A DNA stretch of 64,000 nt from Anthoceros angustus (Eukaryota > Streptophyta > Anthocerotopsida > Anthocerotales > Anthocerotaceae): NCBI GenBank assembly GCA_010909165.1, contig VJWM01000202.1:248001-312000 (forward strand), given 5' to 3'. Positions 50,501-60,456 of the stretch are shown piece after piece (the first letter of the stretch is position 1; every line of letters starts with the position of its first letter). The notes beneath the pieces were generated by a model, which saw only the letters and a list, made by a program, of their open reading frames with translations, was not told where the DNA came from and ran no database searches. A program made the position numbers and the translations under genes.

Positions 50501-51164
50501 ATTTCCTGTAGTTGTCTCTGTCCTGACCCAACACCAAGCACCAGCCGGTCCATACCCATTTGAGCTGCAAATGCTAATAAATTGACCACTGCACTGGGAA
50601 AGATATGAAGATCACCACTAGCCTGTCCAAACTTGAAATTCAGCAGTCCTTCTTGGATCACCATGCATTAGGCCACTCCCAAATGCATCTTCCAGTGCCT
50701 GAACGTGCACACAAAAGAACCTTTAGATGGTCCAGAAAACTATACAGTATGGCAGATTGTCGCAGTAACATATGTCAGTCAGTGCAGGGATGACTACACC
50801 TAGCTGACATGCCGAGAATGAACAGGAGCGTACCAACTGAAGTTCAAACCGGTGGGTTTCAGGACTTCCATGTCAGCTAGATTGTCTGCAAGGTAACGCC
50901 ATTCTCCACTCACAAGATGGGCAATTAATGCAAACATGGCAGCCTGATGCTTTCTCCATGTGACAAAGCAGGCTGAAAGTCCAAGTACCTGTACCAGCTA
51001 GCTAACAGTCGATGAAATCCAGTGTATTATAAGATTCAGCACGCTCTCATTTTGCCACCTACCATCGGCACGAGATGTCGCTTTGCTTCATTCTGATCCT
51101 CAACACTAGCCTGCTGACCACTCGACGAATGCCCCTCTGCAATTAGTTGCATGTCCCCAGGTCG
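47440..51164 (-). repeat. tandem triplication of a captured ABC1K gene segment
   Basis: Three units run 47440-48676, 48677-49917 and 49918-51164 (1237, 1241 and 1247 bp). Each fuses the AT-rich sequence after atcgtatatatacataataa to the 3' part of an ABC1K gene and ends at gtccccaggtcg. The third unit runs on without a break into the upstream ABC1K exon (51063-51260), so it is the parental copy. The copies differ mainly by one- to three-base indels. In each, the minus strand encodes an exon with LDFSLLC and MEKKHQAAMFALIAHLVNGE, and a later exon with NFKFGQASGDL. Copy 3 has an extra base in the LDF segment. Confidence 0.95.
48380..48520 (-). pseudogene. ABC1K kinase exon with DFG region, copy 1
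   Basis: The minus strand reads YLDFSLLCRMEKKHQAAMFA and HLVNGEWRYLADNLADMEV. It matches ABC1/UbiB atypical kinases at the metal-binding D-F-G loop and the helix after it. In plants these regulate plastid prenylquinone metabolism. The acceptor ggtacag precedes YLDF. The Gly of DFG is Ser. Equivalent exons lie near 49620-49750 and 50860-50988 in the other copies. Membership in the ABC1K3-like branch is only an impression from memory. Confidence 0.75.
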
Positions 51165-51260
51165 ATGACCTTGCACCCATTCCATAGTCAGGACCCTCTT
51201 GGTAGTCGTAGGAGGCAGGGTACGAGGAACCACGATGTACTTCAAGTGAGCACGTGCTTC
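51063..51260 (-). pseudogene. ABC1K kinase exon (captured)
   Basis: The exon from 51260 down to 51063 follows a ttttccttgtag acceptor and ends before a gtaggt donor. It reads EARAHLKYIVVPRTLPPTTT and VLTMEWVQG. The V-P-x-V/T...T-T-x-R/K-V-L-T-M-E-W motif is diagnostic of ABC1K kinases. The second half after MEWVQG is not family-like, so an internal splice or rearrangement is likely. The expected HADPHPGN active-site segment was not found. Confidence 0.75.
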
Positions 51261-51399
51261 CTACAAGGAAAAACCACCAATTGTGATCCAATCAACCAGA
51301 GACCAAGCAATAAAGCTGCCAGAAGGACGGCTACATGTAGCTCTGGAGCAACTGCTGCTTGGACAATCCAAAAACTTCACGAGAAAACAGTTCGATCCA

Positions 51400-51479
51400 T
51401 ACTCAAAATTCTTCCACATTTGTGGCCTCGACGTTGTAGTCAAGCTCCCATGCAGACCCCGTCCAAGCTCATCAGCCAA
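51400..51479 (-). pseudogene. ABC1K upstream exon fragment
   Basis: The minus strand gives ADELGRGLHG then, after a one-base shift, ELDYNVEATNVEEF. The E-L-D-Y-x-x-E-A-x-N sequence is conserved in ABC1K proteins upstream of the MEWVQG exon. It stands in the right order and orientation, so exons and introns were captured together as genomic DNA. Confidence 0.7.
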
Positions 51480-51600
51480 ACCTAACCCTGCCGCAACAAA
51501 ACCACCGCCAATTCAACAAACAGGACGAACACCAAAATGATCTTACAAAACAGAACAACAAAGCCGCACGCATCATCCTTTCAGAATGAAGCCAGTCTCG

Positions 51601-51693
51601 GCAAGTAAACTCCGTCGGACAGCACCAGCCGAAAGCGCTCCTGCGAGGTGGAATTGCTCCCGATCGCCTTGATGTCAATCACCGGTGCCGCCA
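51601..51693 (-). pseudogene. RPA1 (replication protein A large subunit) N-terminal fragment
   Basis: The minus strand from ATG 51693 reads VIDIKAIG and SQERFRLVLSDGVYL. This matches the N-terminal OB fold of RPA1, the ssDNA-binding subunit (usual form ...QVLDIK-x-I...ERFRLLLSDG). Sequence just upstream (about 51790-51700) may be the preceding LTPGA-like segment in a shifted frame. Homology stops after GVYL, where GT-like sequence follows, so one exon or part of one is present. The fragment lies immediately 5' of the ABC1K pieces in the same direction. Confidence 0.7.
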
Positions 51694-52022
51694 TCGCCGA
51701 TCTTGCCGCACCTGGCCGAGATTTCTCCCTATGCTGCTACCCTTGCTGGAGTCCGACCCGGCGGCGCTCACCGCAGCCGAGCAATATGTGTTCATACACT
51801 GAAATCTGCAATCATACAGTGTACATGGCAACGCAGCCAGCATGCCCCCCCTTCCCTCCCGCAATTCCCAAACCCCATCCCAAAGCCTACCCGGGAATCC
51901 AAATCCGTAGCAGTGAAACATCTATCACAGGCAAGTACCTTGTGATTACATTTGAAACGACCACACAACAACCAGCATGGCACCTAGTGCCAGCAGTGGA
52001 CTTGCCATCTAAACCTCCAAAA

Positions 52023-52091
52023 GAACATTTAGGAAGCCTTCCAGGACTGTAAAAGAACATTTAGGAAGCCTTCCAGGACTGTAAAAGAATA
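52023..52091. repeat. 33-bp tandem duplication
   Basis: aaaagaacatttaggaagcc followed by ttccaggactgt occurs twice in direct succession without change, in the 3' flank of the companion gene. Confidence 0.93.
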
Positions 52092-52119
52092 CACGTTCAA
52101 TCTGGCAGTTTATCATGTT

Positions 52120-53465
52120 TTACGATTCTACACGAATAGTGATCTTCGTTAGACTCGGCATCCAAGCGATGATCTTTTCTTCCAGGGCATCCATATCCTC
52201 ACGATGTTCTTCCATTTGTGTTGGTATGAGAGTCTTCCCCTCCATCGCCAGGTCCAACTACAAGGAAACAACAATAACATCAGCTACTACCAGTTATCAT
52301 TTAAAACAACAGGGAGGAAAGTTATCGCATAGAACTGAACAACATGGAGGCACCTTACCACATAAAACAGAAACTTTGCTTGATCCATGTTCATTTCTAT
52401 GACATCGTCGGCGGAGAAGTGCATGGCTGCTCTTAAGGCAGCAATAACTGCATCTGAGCCCCAGGGGTCCAACACACCTGTATCAGCATCCAAAACTTCC
52501 CTCCAACTATCATCTGCTCTAAGATCAGCCAGTTTTTCTCTCCAATACTGCAAATTTTCGTCCTTAGCAGGTTTCGGACATTCCAGCTGCTGATAGAAGG
52601 TGGTCCTCAAAAGCTTTGTGAAAAAAGACCGCTTGCTCCTAGTGGCGTCAAGGACTTTCCTCCTTAACGCTCCTCTCCAGTTCTTATCAAACTCTGATTG
52701 GTCGCTCTCGGTTACTCCAAACGCAAGAATTAATGCTTGCTTGAGGCAAGCCTCACTTGGATAAAAAGTCTTCTCCAACATGATGTCAGTCAGAATGTTG
52801 GAAAGTACCTCAGCAAAAACCTTGTTAGTCATATACTCCGGCTTCGCTAGAGGGGAAGCCTTTAATGCTAATTCAGCAGTTCGTTGTAAAGCTTGCATCA
52901 TCGAATTCTGCTTCTTCAGCTCATCCCGCAACATTGCAATTTCAATTCGGTCAACATTTGTGGTAATTACCTCCTTCTCCTTTGCCTTGTGATGCTTCCG
53001 ACTCTCAGATCTATAACTACCATTCTCCAACGTCTCCGCATCCTTTCCGTATCTCCGAGAGAAGGAAGTTGGCCGATATGCCACCTGCTGCTTCCTTCCT
53101 CCATAAAAGACTTCTCCAGTGAAATCGTTCACTATTCTATTCGACTCTTTCAAAGGAAAGAGATCTTGCACATGCTTTGTTTGTGAAGGAGGACTCGGAT
53201 CCTTCCGAGAAGATCCAATCGGCTGAGTAAGGGGATCAGGCCGATCTTCGGCTTGCTGCTTCCTTCCTACAGGACCGGCTTCTTTTGCAGAATTCGATGA
53301 CCGTCCAACTTGTTGTTCCCTTGTTCGATTCGCATCTTTCGAGGGAGAGAGATGAACGGTCTCCGAAGCTTGCTCCTCTCCCCTGCTCGAGTCCTTCATT
53401 TTCTTGCTTGGTGGACCAGACGCAACAGGTGGCAATCCAGGCTTCCTTCGACTTCCTCTCTGCAT
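52120..53465 (-). CDS. transposon companion protein, two exons
   Basis: Exon 1 is 53465-52359 and exon 2 is 52257-52120. A GTAAGG donor and a ccttgtag acceptor join ...KFLFYV to LDLAMEGKTL in phase 0, giving 414 aa. The ATG at 53465 follows an AG acceptor (ccttcacag), so a 5' UTR intron is likely. The first 180 residues are charged and low complexity (RRKPGLPP, PSKKMK). A helical domain follows with LRDELKKQNSMMQAL, NILTDIMLEKTFYP, SKRSFFTKLLRTTFY and LQYWREKLADLRADDSW. CACTA-type elements usually carry a second gene for a DNA-binding helper protein, and this could be its counterpart. I do not recognise the family. The frame is fully intact. Confidence 0.75.
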
Positions 53466-53954
53466 ATCTGTGAAGGCGGAAAAGGACATAAGATCATTAC
53501 AAGATGTAGCACGAGGACATTTACAGGAAATCAAATGTGAGACATACCGGAAAATTTATAACGCAACAAGGCGCAACACACCGGCGTCAGCTGGCGGATC
53601 AATTCGCACGAAATGATGTTCAGCCGGCTGCACGCCGCTGAACACCAACACGCTGTAGCAGATGTCCACACGCCGTAGCAGACTGACTGCAGCTGTCCAG
53701 TCGATTGGTTAGAAACTGCGCTCAAACGCTAAGGCAGAATGGACAGGGAAACAGAAAATTGTCACGGGAAAACTTCATTAAGGTAGGGTAATGCAATTTC
53801 ATGCACCCCTGCCCGAACTACCCCTGCCCCCGGCGTTGATCCTTAACAAAATAGATGTGCAAAACGAATCCACAAAGCACAAGAAAGCATACCCATGCTC
53901 CTTTTGAGAGATAACAACTTCCATTCACGAGAATGACTGAGAAGGTTTGCAAAC

Positions 53955-54080
53955 CGACGCAGTCCCACATGCCTGCCTGAGCATAAAAGGTTCCCATGAG
54001 CACAAAGGCGGAAGGGTGTTGTGGTTCCAGAGCCCTTGCGCAATTGAACATACACCTTCCCAGCTGCACATTGTTATGTT
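53955..54080 (-). pseudogene. PPR protein E-motif fragment
   Basis: The minus strand reads NNVQLGRCMFNCARALEPQH then VLMGTFYAQAGMWDCV. This matches the E domain of plant PLS-class PPR proteins (organellar RNA-binding), whose usual form is G-N-V-E-L-G-R-x-A...Y-V-x-M-S-N-I-Y-A-x-A-G-M-W. A short tandem repeat encoding CFRKAPA precedes it (54095-54145). It may share its origin with the PPR pieces at 57.9-59.2 kb, but here it is on the opposite strand. Confidence 0.6.
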
Positions 54081-54301
54081 TCCAGCAAGCATTGCTGGAA
54101 GCAGGTGCTTTTCTAAAGCAAGCAGGTGCTTTTCTAAAGCATTTCACCTTAACAATGACATCTCCGAATTGTTATACACAGCTGAGACACTTTCATGATG
54201 AATGCAAGTCAGGCCCACCAATTAACCATTGTCATGGGAACTTACAACAAACCAATCCCAATGCAGACCAAGGGTGGTAACCTAGATCAAACCTGTCCAC
54301 A

Positions 54302-57300
54302 TCAAAATTTATACTTGTTTATGAACCACCTATTTCTAGCATTCCAATTTGGCACGAGGTGATGTGCCCTAAGAATGCTGGCTGTCTCCACTACTAAATA
54401 TCCAGTGCATCCACGAGTAGCATCAGCCCATGCTAATTCCTTACACTTTGACAATCTACTTAATGATGAAGCTGGTAACTCCTTGTACAGTTTCACAAAA
54501 GCTAAATCAAGTTTAGAGGCTGATCTATCTTCATCTTCCACATCCAGTTGAAATAGTAGACGTAACTGCCCATACCAGGTTTGCTCTAGTTGAGCTTCTC
54601 CCTCCATTTGGATACTGACATCAGAATACCATGGCCTTCTATGGAAATTGTACGTTGCACGGAGGTACATTGGCCAATCCCCTAATCTATCTCCAGGGCC
54701 AGCAGCAACAGCAAGAGCTCCCTTGGTCATCAACGCTCTCCCCTACAAGTACATGTTGTCACCAAAAGGATCACTTATTATACCAGCTTGTCCTCGCAAC
54801 AACAAAAATATTGCAAACTGCTGAATGTAGTAAACTATGAACAAACCTGTTGACGGGTTAAATGCCAGTCATTGAGATAAATCTGAACTTGCGACACCAA
54901 ATGTTGTTGAAGCTCAGGTTGGGCTTCAAATAAGCGGGCAACCTGCACAGGCAAGTTGACAGTTGTACTTGCTAATAGCCATTTCCATTTGATGCGTACA
55001 CTATGCCCACAAAGCTTTCTTTTCCCCGTTCGCACTGCCTACAAACATTTAAACAAAAAAAGGTCAAAACTTGGGGAAGAGTCTGCAATACGCATGTACA
55101 GAAAGCTAACTAACCGGAAGCTCAAAGCCATGCCAAGATGTTTCAGCCTCAACTTAAACTAGTACCTCATCCAAAGGGGTGACCCTCTCAACTTTAGGCT
55201 CAAAGCCTTCCATGTTTTCTGCCTCGCTTCTTAATGCCTCCAACCGTTTATGATGTTGCACAATCTGATCAGTAAATCTTCGCCTATTGCTCGCGCGATA
55301 TGGCATCTTCATGAGCATAATATGCATGTGTTCATACATATTTGCACTGTACTCCCATGGTAGCCCGGAGCGTCGAATGCAATCTGAAAAGTGTGTCATT
55401 GCATGCACTTTGACAGTATCAAAGTTTGATGCTTGAAAACCGCCCAAAATACTCTTCATGCTGGTGACAGCACTGTGACATTGACATGGCAACAGAACTA
55501 TGTGATATACTCTAGGCTACCAAACTGTCATCAAAAGCCTACTAGGTAGCACAAAATTACTAATGTGATTTTGATTCAGACCTAAAAATGACATCATTGC
55601 AACACAATACAAATGCTGAACAAATATAAAGCTGCAAACTTGTACCTAGACATCTGATCCTCCATTTGTTGTAGCGTCTCTTCATTGTGCACTCCGCTTC
55701 GACAAGCTAGCTTGTACCAATCCAAAAATTTGACAATTACCTGGATAACACCAGGAGAAAAAACTCCAGGCATGCAAAGTACCAACACTTGCATGACTGC
55801 TCTGTGTTCGAAGGCAGCAAAATTTGCATTGGAGATGAAGTAACCATGGCTGTTGTTCCCTGGGATACGAAATGCTGAATATCGATGTTGAGTCTGAAGG
55901 ACCCGCAATCGTTGATCCAGTACCTCAAGAGGCTTTTGCGTTAAGCACAAGCCTGCCGCAGCAACTCCTCGCAAAGCTGCAACCAGCATTTTAGCAAGTC
56001 CCAAGTCTGATTCATGGAGAATCTCAACTTGAATTGCTCGAAAGCAATTACCGAGCTCAGTGTCACCTCCATTAAATCCTAGTAGGGCACACTGAAGGAC
56101 AAGAAGTTCAGGAACCATCACAACTTGATGTAAGAAAAACACTAAACCTATCATTACTCCAGATTTGGTACCTTAACAGGATGAACTGAAGATTCTGAGG
56201 AGAGTCGATTCGCAGCTGCTACCTGCCCAACATCAATCATCTCGGCAAGCTGATTCTGCAGAACTATCATACTTGCTTCGGTCCGCCATTCATGCTTCAA
56301 ATCGACTCTACTCAAAAGATTTCGGGGACACAAACAAACGCTGCAAGGGAAAGCACATTTATTTGTGTCGAATGTGCAACTGACCTGCAAAAACATCACT
56401 CCTTCAATCATATATACAACATGAAAAAGAAAGTATTGCAGGCATGAAAACTGTGATCACATCAGTACTAGTAGCCAGTCTTGAGGATAATAGAATTTAC
56501 TTTGCATCCTTCAGGATGATCTGCTATGTAAGAATAGAGCATAGGGAAAACCCACTGGTGACAACCAAATGGATCCTTCAAGTGCAATCCTTTAAAACTC
56601 GCCTCCTTCAGTGGTTGCAGTATCAGCTCCAAACATTGCTGAAAAATCTCCAGTTTCTTCAATCTTGAATTGGAAGCATGGAGAACCACAGGATCATTAC
56701 TACCAATTGTTGGCAAAATCGCTAGAAGCGCATGTCCATGCTCCAAAGACCTCGTCGCACATGCAATATTGCCCAATGACATCACAAGCGGATATCCACT
56801 AGTTCTTTGATCATGTGAGAGGCTTGTAGCATCTGAGTACAAAATGATAGGTGCTATTACAGCCCCTTCACAACCTACATGTTCCTGCACCCAGACGAAA
56901 ATAAACGAATTTAATATGAGCATGCAGCATACTCATAGACTTCATAATGATCTCAAAGTACCTCCATTTTTCGCCACCACAAACCGGTTTGCGCAGTTGT
57001 GTACTCTTCAGTTCCGGAAACCTCTGGTTTCAACACAAATTCCCTCCTATTCTTTCGTGCCGAAAAGAGCTTTCCAAGAACACCAACTGGATCTCTGTAC
57101 CTTAGTTTTAGGTCACTTTCTCCTGGACAAACTAGAACTTCCTTCCACTCGTATCCATCTTCTGTTTTAACTTGGGATGTGCGGATCAACTCTTTCTCGT
57201 AAGCCTTAAACTCTTGAAAACTCCTATACCTCAATTCTTCCAATCTAAACGAAGGGTGAAATAGCATAGCAAACAACGAGGTAATATCCTTTTGTGATAG

Positions 57301-57768
57301 CCCTGCAGAGTTCCTGCAATGCCGAATAAAGTGAGCAAGATGAAAGCTAGAATCAAAATCCTTGGTCTGCCCCATCCATATGTCTTCGTTGCCAGTGCCT
57401 CCACAGCTGGTACTACCACTCCTATTGCCATCTGACTCACCTCCAGAGCTAGTACTACCACTCCTATTGCCATCTGACTCACCTCCAGAGCTCGTATTAC
57501 GATGCCTACCACCATCCGACTCGCCTGTAGAGTTGCTAGTACCACCACTTCTATTGCCATCTGATTCTTGAGTATCAACCTGCATCTGATCATCTTCTGC
57601 ACCTTGCCAATCATCCAAGCTTGCCCCTCGAGGAGAAGCTGGGATAGGACTGGTCCTTTGAGCAGCTTTTTGTAAACGTCGACACCTTGAATTTCTGCTC
57701 TGATGGCTGCCTAGACTTCCTCGATGGACAAATCCTGTTGCCCCACAATACTCACAATCAAATGCCAT
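54302..57768 (-). CDS. Plavaka-like transposase, seven exons, intact
   Basis: The exons are 57768-56962, 56884-56501, 56384-56172, 56091-55646, 55472-55166, 55038-54847 and 54742-54302. All introns are GT-AG and every phase agrees, giving 930 codons (929 aa). The protein starts with a C2H2-type finger (CEYCGATGFVHRGSLGSH) to bind DNA. A Ser/Gly/Asp linker follows with about four copies of GESDGNRSGSTSSG (residues about 65-115). The transposase body has IILYSDATSLSHDQRTSGYP, LGNIACATRSLEHGHALLAI and the FPCSVCLCPRNLL cysteine segment. Near the end come VHAMTHFSDCIRRSG and EHMHIMLMKMPYRASNRR. These are landmark motifs of Plavaka transposases, first described in fungi. I cannot assign the catalytic triad with certainty. 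It should act with the companion protein to mobilise this element. Confidence 0.88.
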
Positions 57769-57849
57769 CTTGGATGGGCCAAGATGGATAAGCCTTAACC
57801 TTGGATGAGTGCAGGATCGGAAATGGCCCTCGTTACTGCTGTTACGGTG

Positions 57850-58420
57850 AGCACGTTATGTCAGCAGGGGAAGCTTTTTGAGGTCGTTCAAGACCTAGAA
57901 TCTTGTCAGCAGGGGAAGCTTTTTGAGGTCATTCAAGACCTAGAATCTCTGGCGCAGACAGAGTCTGCCATTTCCTAGTCTCTAATGTACACTGTGCTGA
58001 AACTGTGTAGCAGCTAAGAAGGATTTGGTTGTGGGGCATCGAGTTCATGATATCACTGCCAAACTTGGGCAGGAGTCGAGTGCCTTCTCGGGAACCATAT
58101 CTTGCGCATGAATGCATGCGAAGGTAGGCTGCAGGAGACCATGGACGTGTTCACCAGGGTGGGCGAACCAAACGTCTTCATGTGGTTTTCCGTAATCTCT
58201 GCACATGCCAAGCACGGAAAACCGAAGGAGGCCATACAACTCTACCACGACAAGTGTATGTAGGTCCGAGGTGAAGGTGAATGGTCACGTCTTTGTAGCT
58301 GCCCTTCAGGCTTGCGCACTTGCCGCCGACTTGGAATCTGGTAGACGATGGTCTCCACATTCCGCCTCCTCCCGCACTTTCCATTGTGAAACCCAACCGT
58401 GAGCTATGCCGATGCAAGCG
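57850..58420 (+). pseudogene. captured PPR gene fragment, first part
   Basis: Plus-strand frames, shifted by a few indels, spell a PLS-class PPR protein: QGKLFEVIQDLESLAQTE, then LMYTVLKLC, RMNACEGRLQETMDVF, EPNVFMWFSVISAHAKHGKP, KEAIQLYHD and GHVFVAALQACALAADLESG. PPR proteins bind organellar RNA. Stops and indels make it non-functional. It lies outside the transposase gene and in the opposite direction. Confidence 0.8.
57861..57949 (+). repeat. 45-bp tandem duplication in PPR start
   Basis: gtcagcaggggaagcttttt followed by gaggtcattcaagacctagaatct occurs twice with one substitution. It encodes QQGKLFEVIQDLES twice in frame and is part of the captured PPR gene. Confidence 0.92.
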
Positions 58421-58563
58421 ACGCCAAGCCCAGCAACAGGAGGATCGTGAAGCAAGTCCATCTCACCTTGCTCCTGCGCAGCAAAACCAGGAGTGAGAAT
58501 CGTGGATCACTCCAAGCCCCACTAGAAGAAGAGAGACACAGTAGAGAGCTTCGCAAAACTTAC

Positions 58564-58706
58564 GAGACGGATGCAGTCGCGTGCAGCTAGGGCAGGAACG
58601 TCCGCGCAGGACACAAGCCCAGGGCACTTACTTTCGCCAGACGCTTTGATCGTGTCAATCACGTCGAATCCCAGAGCAAGTTTTGTTGGGAAGAGCGTCC
58701 TTCTCA
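58564..58706 (-). pseudogene. class III peroxidase exon (captured)
   Basis: The minus-strand exon is bounded by a gctgacag acceptor (58706) and a GTAAGT donor after CGTCTC (58564). It reads EKDALPNKT, then after a one-base shift GFDVIDTIKASGESKCPG, LVSCADVPALAARDCIRL. G-F-D-V-I-D and C-P-G-x-V-S-C-A-D-x-L-A-L-A-A-R-D are the hallmark block of secreted plant heme peroxidases. The distal and proximal His motifs are not present. The exon sits inside the PPR sequence, in antisense to it. Confidence 0.85.
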
Positions 58707-58829
58707 CTGTCAGCAGTATCCAGGAGGACGGAGGCATCGCACCCCTACACGAAATTGTGTGCGGCAGGCGAGACTGATTAGGATTACTGTACACGAGCAT
58801 CATGCCTACAATCTGCTCGCAATCCAGAC

Positions 58830-59240
58830 TGATTCGCCAGCGGCTCACCTGGACGAAGCAGTGGTGGAAGTGGTGCCGAATCAAAGAAGCACAGATCGTT
58901 CAGTCGGCCAGGTACGCCTTCTTCACCCCCTGCCAGCAAGGGCTTGGACATGAGGCGCTTGTTCTGCATGGACAAATGGAGCAGGAGGGCCTCAATTTGA
59001 CAAACAATTTTACTTTTGCTTGCCTTCTCAATGCAACCACTGGTGCCATATAGAGGGGCAGGCAGGTGCACTCAGAGACTGTCAAAAGAGGACTGCTGGA
59101 AAATGTCGTGTTGGGCAACTGTCTGGTGGACATGTATGCCTTTTACTTGCCTTCTGAAGGCCTGTGCAACCACTGGTGCGATACAGAGGGGCAGGAACCC
59201 CTACGATGAGGTGAGCGGGAGCCCCTTGGTAAAAATCCTT
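58830..59240 (+). pseudogene. captured PPR gene fragment, second part
   Basis: Frames on the plus strand read QQGLGHEALVLHGQMEQEGL, NFTFACLLNATTGAI, RGRQVHSETVKRGLLENVVL and GNCLVDMYA. A second, shorter repeat of the same motif follows (CLLKACATTGAIQRGR near 59140-59200). This is a typical P-L-S repeat run. Together with the first part it suggests one PPR gene split by the peroxidase exon. Confidence 0.78.
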
Positions 59241-59339
59241 GTACGCACACCAATCTGTTAGGTGCCCTTGAACCCTCCTGCCGGAGTTCGAGAAGCGAGG
59301 AGTCATGGAGCTGAGTTTCCGGGAAGTGAGCGCGCTGCC

Positions 59340-60410
59340 TACAAGGAAGCTTTATAACATTACTTATCGAATACCATATAAATTCAATATAATAAAATAT
59401 AATACCTACATGTAAATCACGTCAGATTCCTATTATTTAAGTATAAAATGATAAAATAATTATTATTATATAATTTTAATAACATCATAAATATAATATT
59501 TTTATACATATATTTATCGATATCTTATAATATTCACGTTAAACCGTGGCAAACACTCATTGCCTAGCCATAAAAACATTAGAAGATCGATACATCCTCA
59601 ATATCTATATTACATCTAGAGAAATTTGATGATCATATATATATATAGAATATCAATAATATTTATAAGATATCTAAAAAATATAAATATAAATATAAAT
59701 ACTATAAATATTAATAAACAGTATACTATATACATATAAAATATTATAGGACAACATGTGTAACTTCCATATGAAAAATACTCTATATTAAAAATATAAT
59801 CATACGTATTTTATCTTGATAATATGGATAAAATAATTGTATGAAAAAAATTATGATTACCTTATAACAAACACGTCTCAAGAAGAATGTTATTTCATGT
59901 AAGAACCTTAAAACATCCATAGAGGTATGAACATATGGTAAATACTTGGATTAAAAAGAAAAATTTTATTAACCCTATATCAGAAAAATTATCATGTTAG
60001 TATGAACTATATGCATATACAAGCCATGTGAATTTTGATATCTTAATCTAAGAGCAAAACTTATACATCAAAATATATGCGATGTATACTTTTACACATA
60101 TATAATATTCAATATACTAATATTCAGTTACTCATTGTTACTTGTGACATGCATATGGACTCCATATAAAATGTTACTATATGTAAACTACATGATACCA
60201 TCACATAATATGATATCAGACTCATATAAAACACATCATGACTTAAGAAGTGTATTTATGCATGCAATTCATATTATCGCATACAAATGCCATATCCTAT
60301 AAATATAGAGTCATTATAAAATAATCTCACATTAGAACTATAGGAAAAGTATATTATAATTATAAACTCAAATAATATGGAGATTGTATGTTTTTAATAT
60401 ACTGTGGATT
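59340..60410. repeat. right subterminal AT-rich region
   Basis: About 1.07 kb of strongly AT-rich DNA contains many catatg, tatgga and atataaa words in both orientations. Composition changes sharply at 59340 and again at the TIR. No gene is present. It mirrors the left subterminal region. Confidence 0.85.
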
Positions 60411-60456
60411 CCATATGGTCACGGTATGAAAAACGTGGCCCTTCAATTTTGTGATG
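60411..60456. repeat. right terminal inverted repeat
   Basis: It ends ccttcaattttgtgatg. Its reverse complement starts catcacaaaattgaagggcc, matching the left end. TT (60457-60458) follows, then the copia frame resumes at cgcacggataatgg. Confidence 0.85.

Larger units (their letters stand above)
46550..60456 (-). mobile_element. Plavaka-like (CACTA superfamily) gene-capturing transposon
   Basis: This 13,907-bp DNA transposon lies within the copia integrase gene. Its borders are set by imperfect terminal inverted repeats (33 of 46 bases match by eye, beginning CATCACAAAA) and by TT on both sides. Deleting it together with one TT joins aaggtactt to cgcacgg and restores KVLRTDNGTEF. Both ends hold about 1 kb of AT-rich subterminal DNA rich in catatg and tatggaa words, typical of CACTA elements. 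Inside, on the minus strand, are a complete seven-exon transposase gene and a two-exon companion gene. Around them are pieces of RPA1, ABC1K, peroxidase and PPR genes. The termini do not start CACTA and the duplication is 2 bp rather than 3, so it may be a distinct lineage. Confidence 0.85.

Noticed and set aside
47440-50664. Minus-strand frames of 131-181 codons as new membrane proteins
   Set aside because: They run across intron and exon of the captured ABC1K segment in all three units. The hydrophobic look comes from intron sequence.
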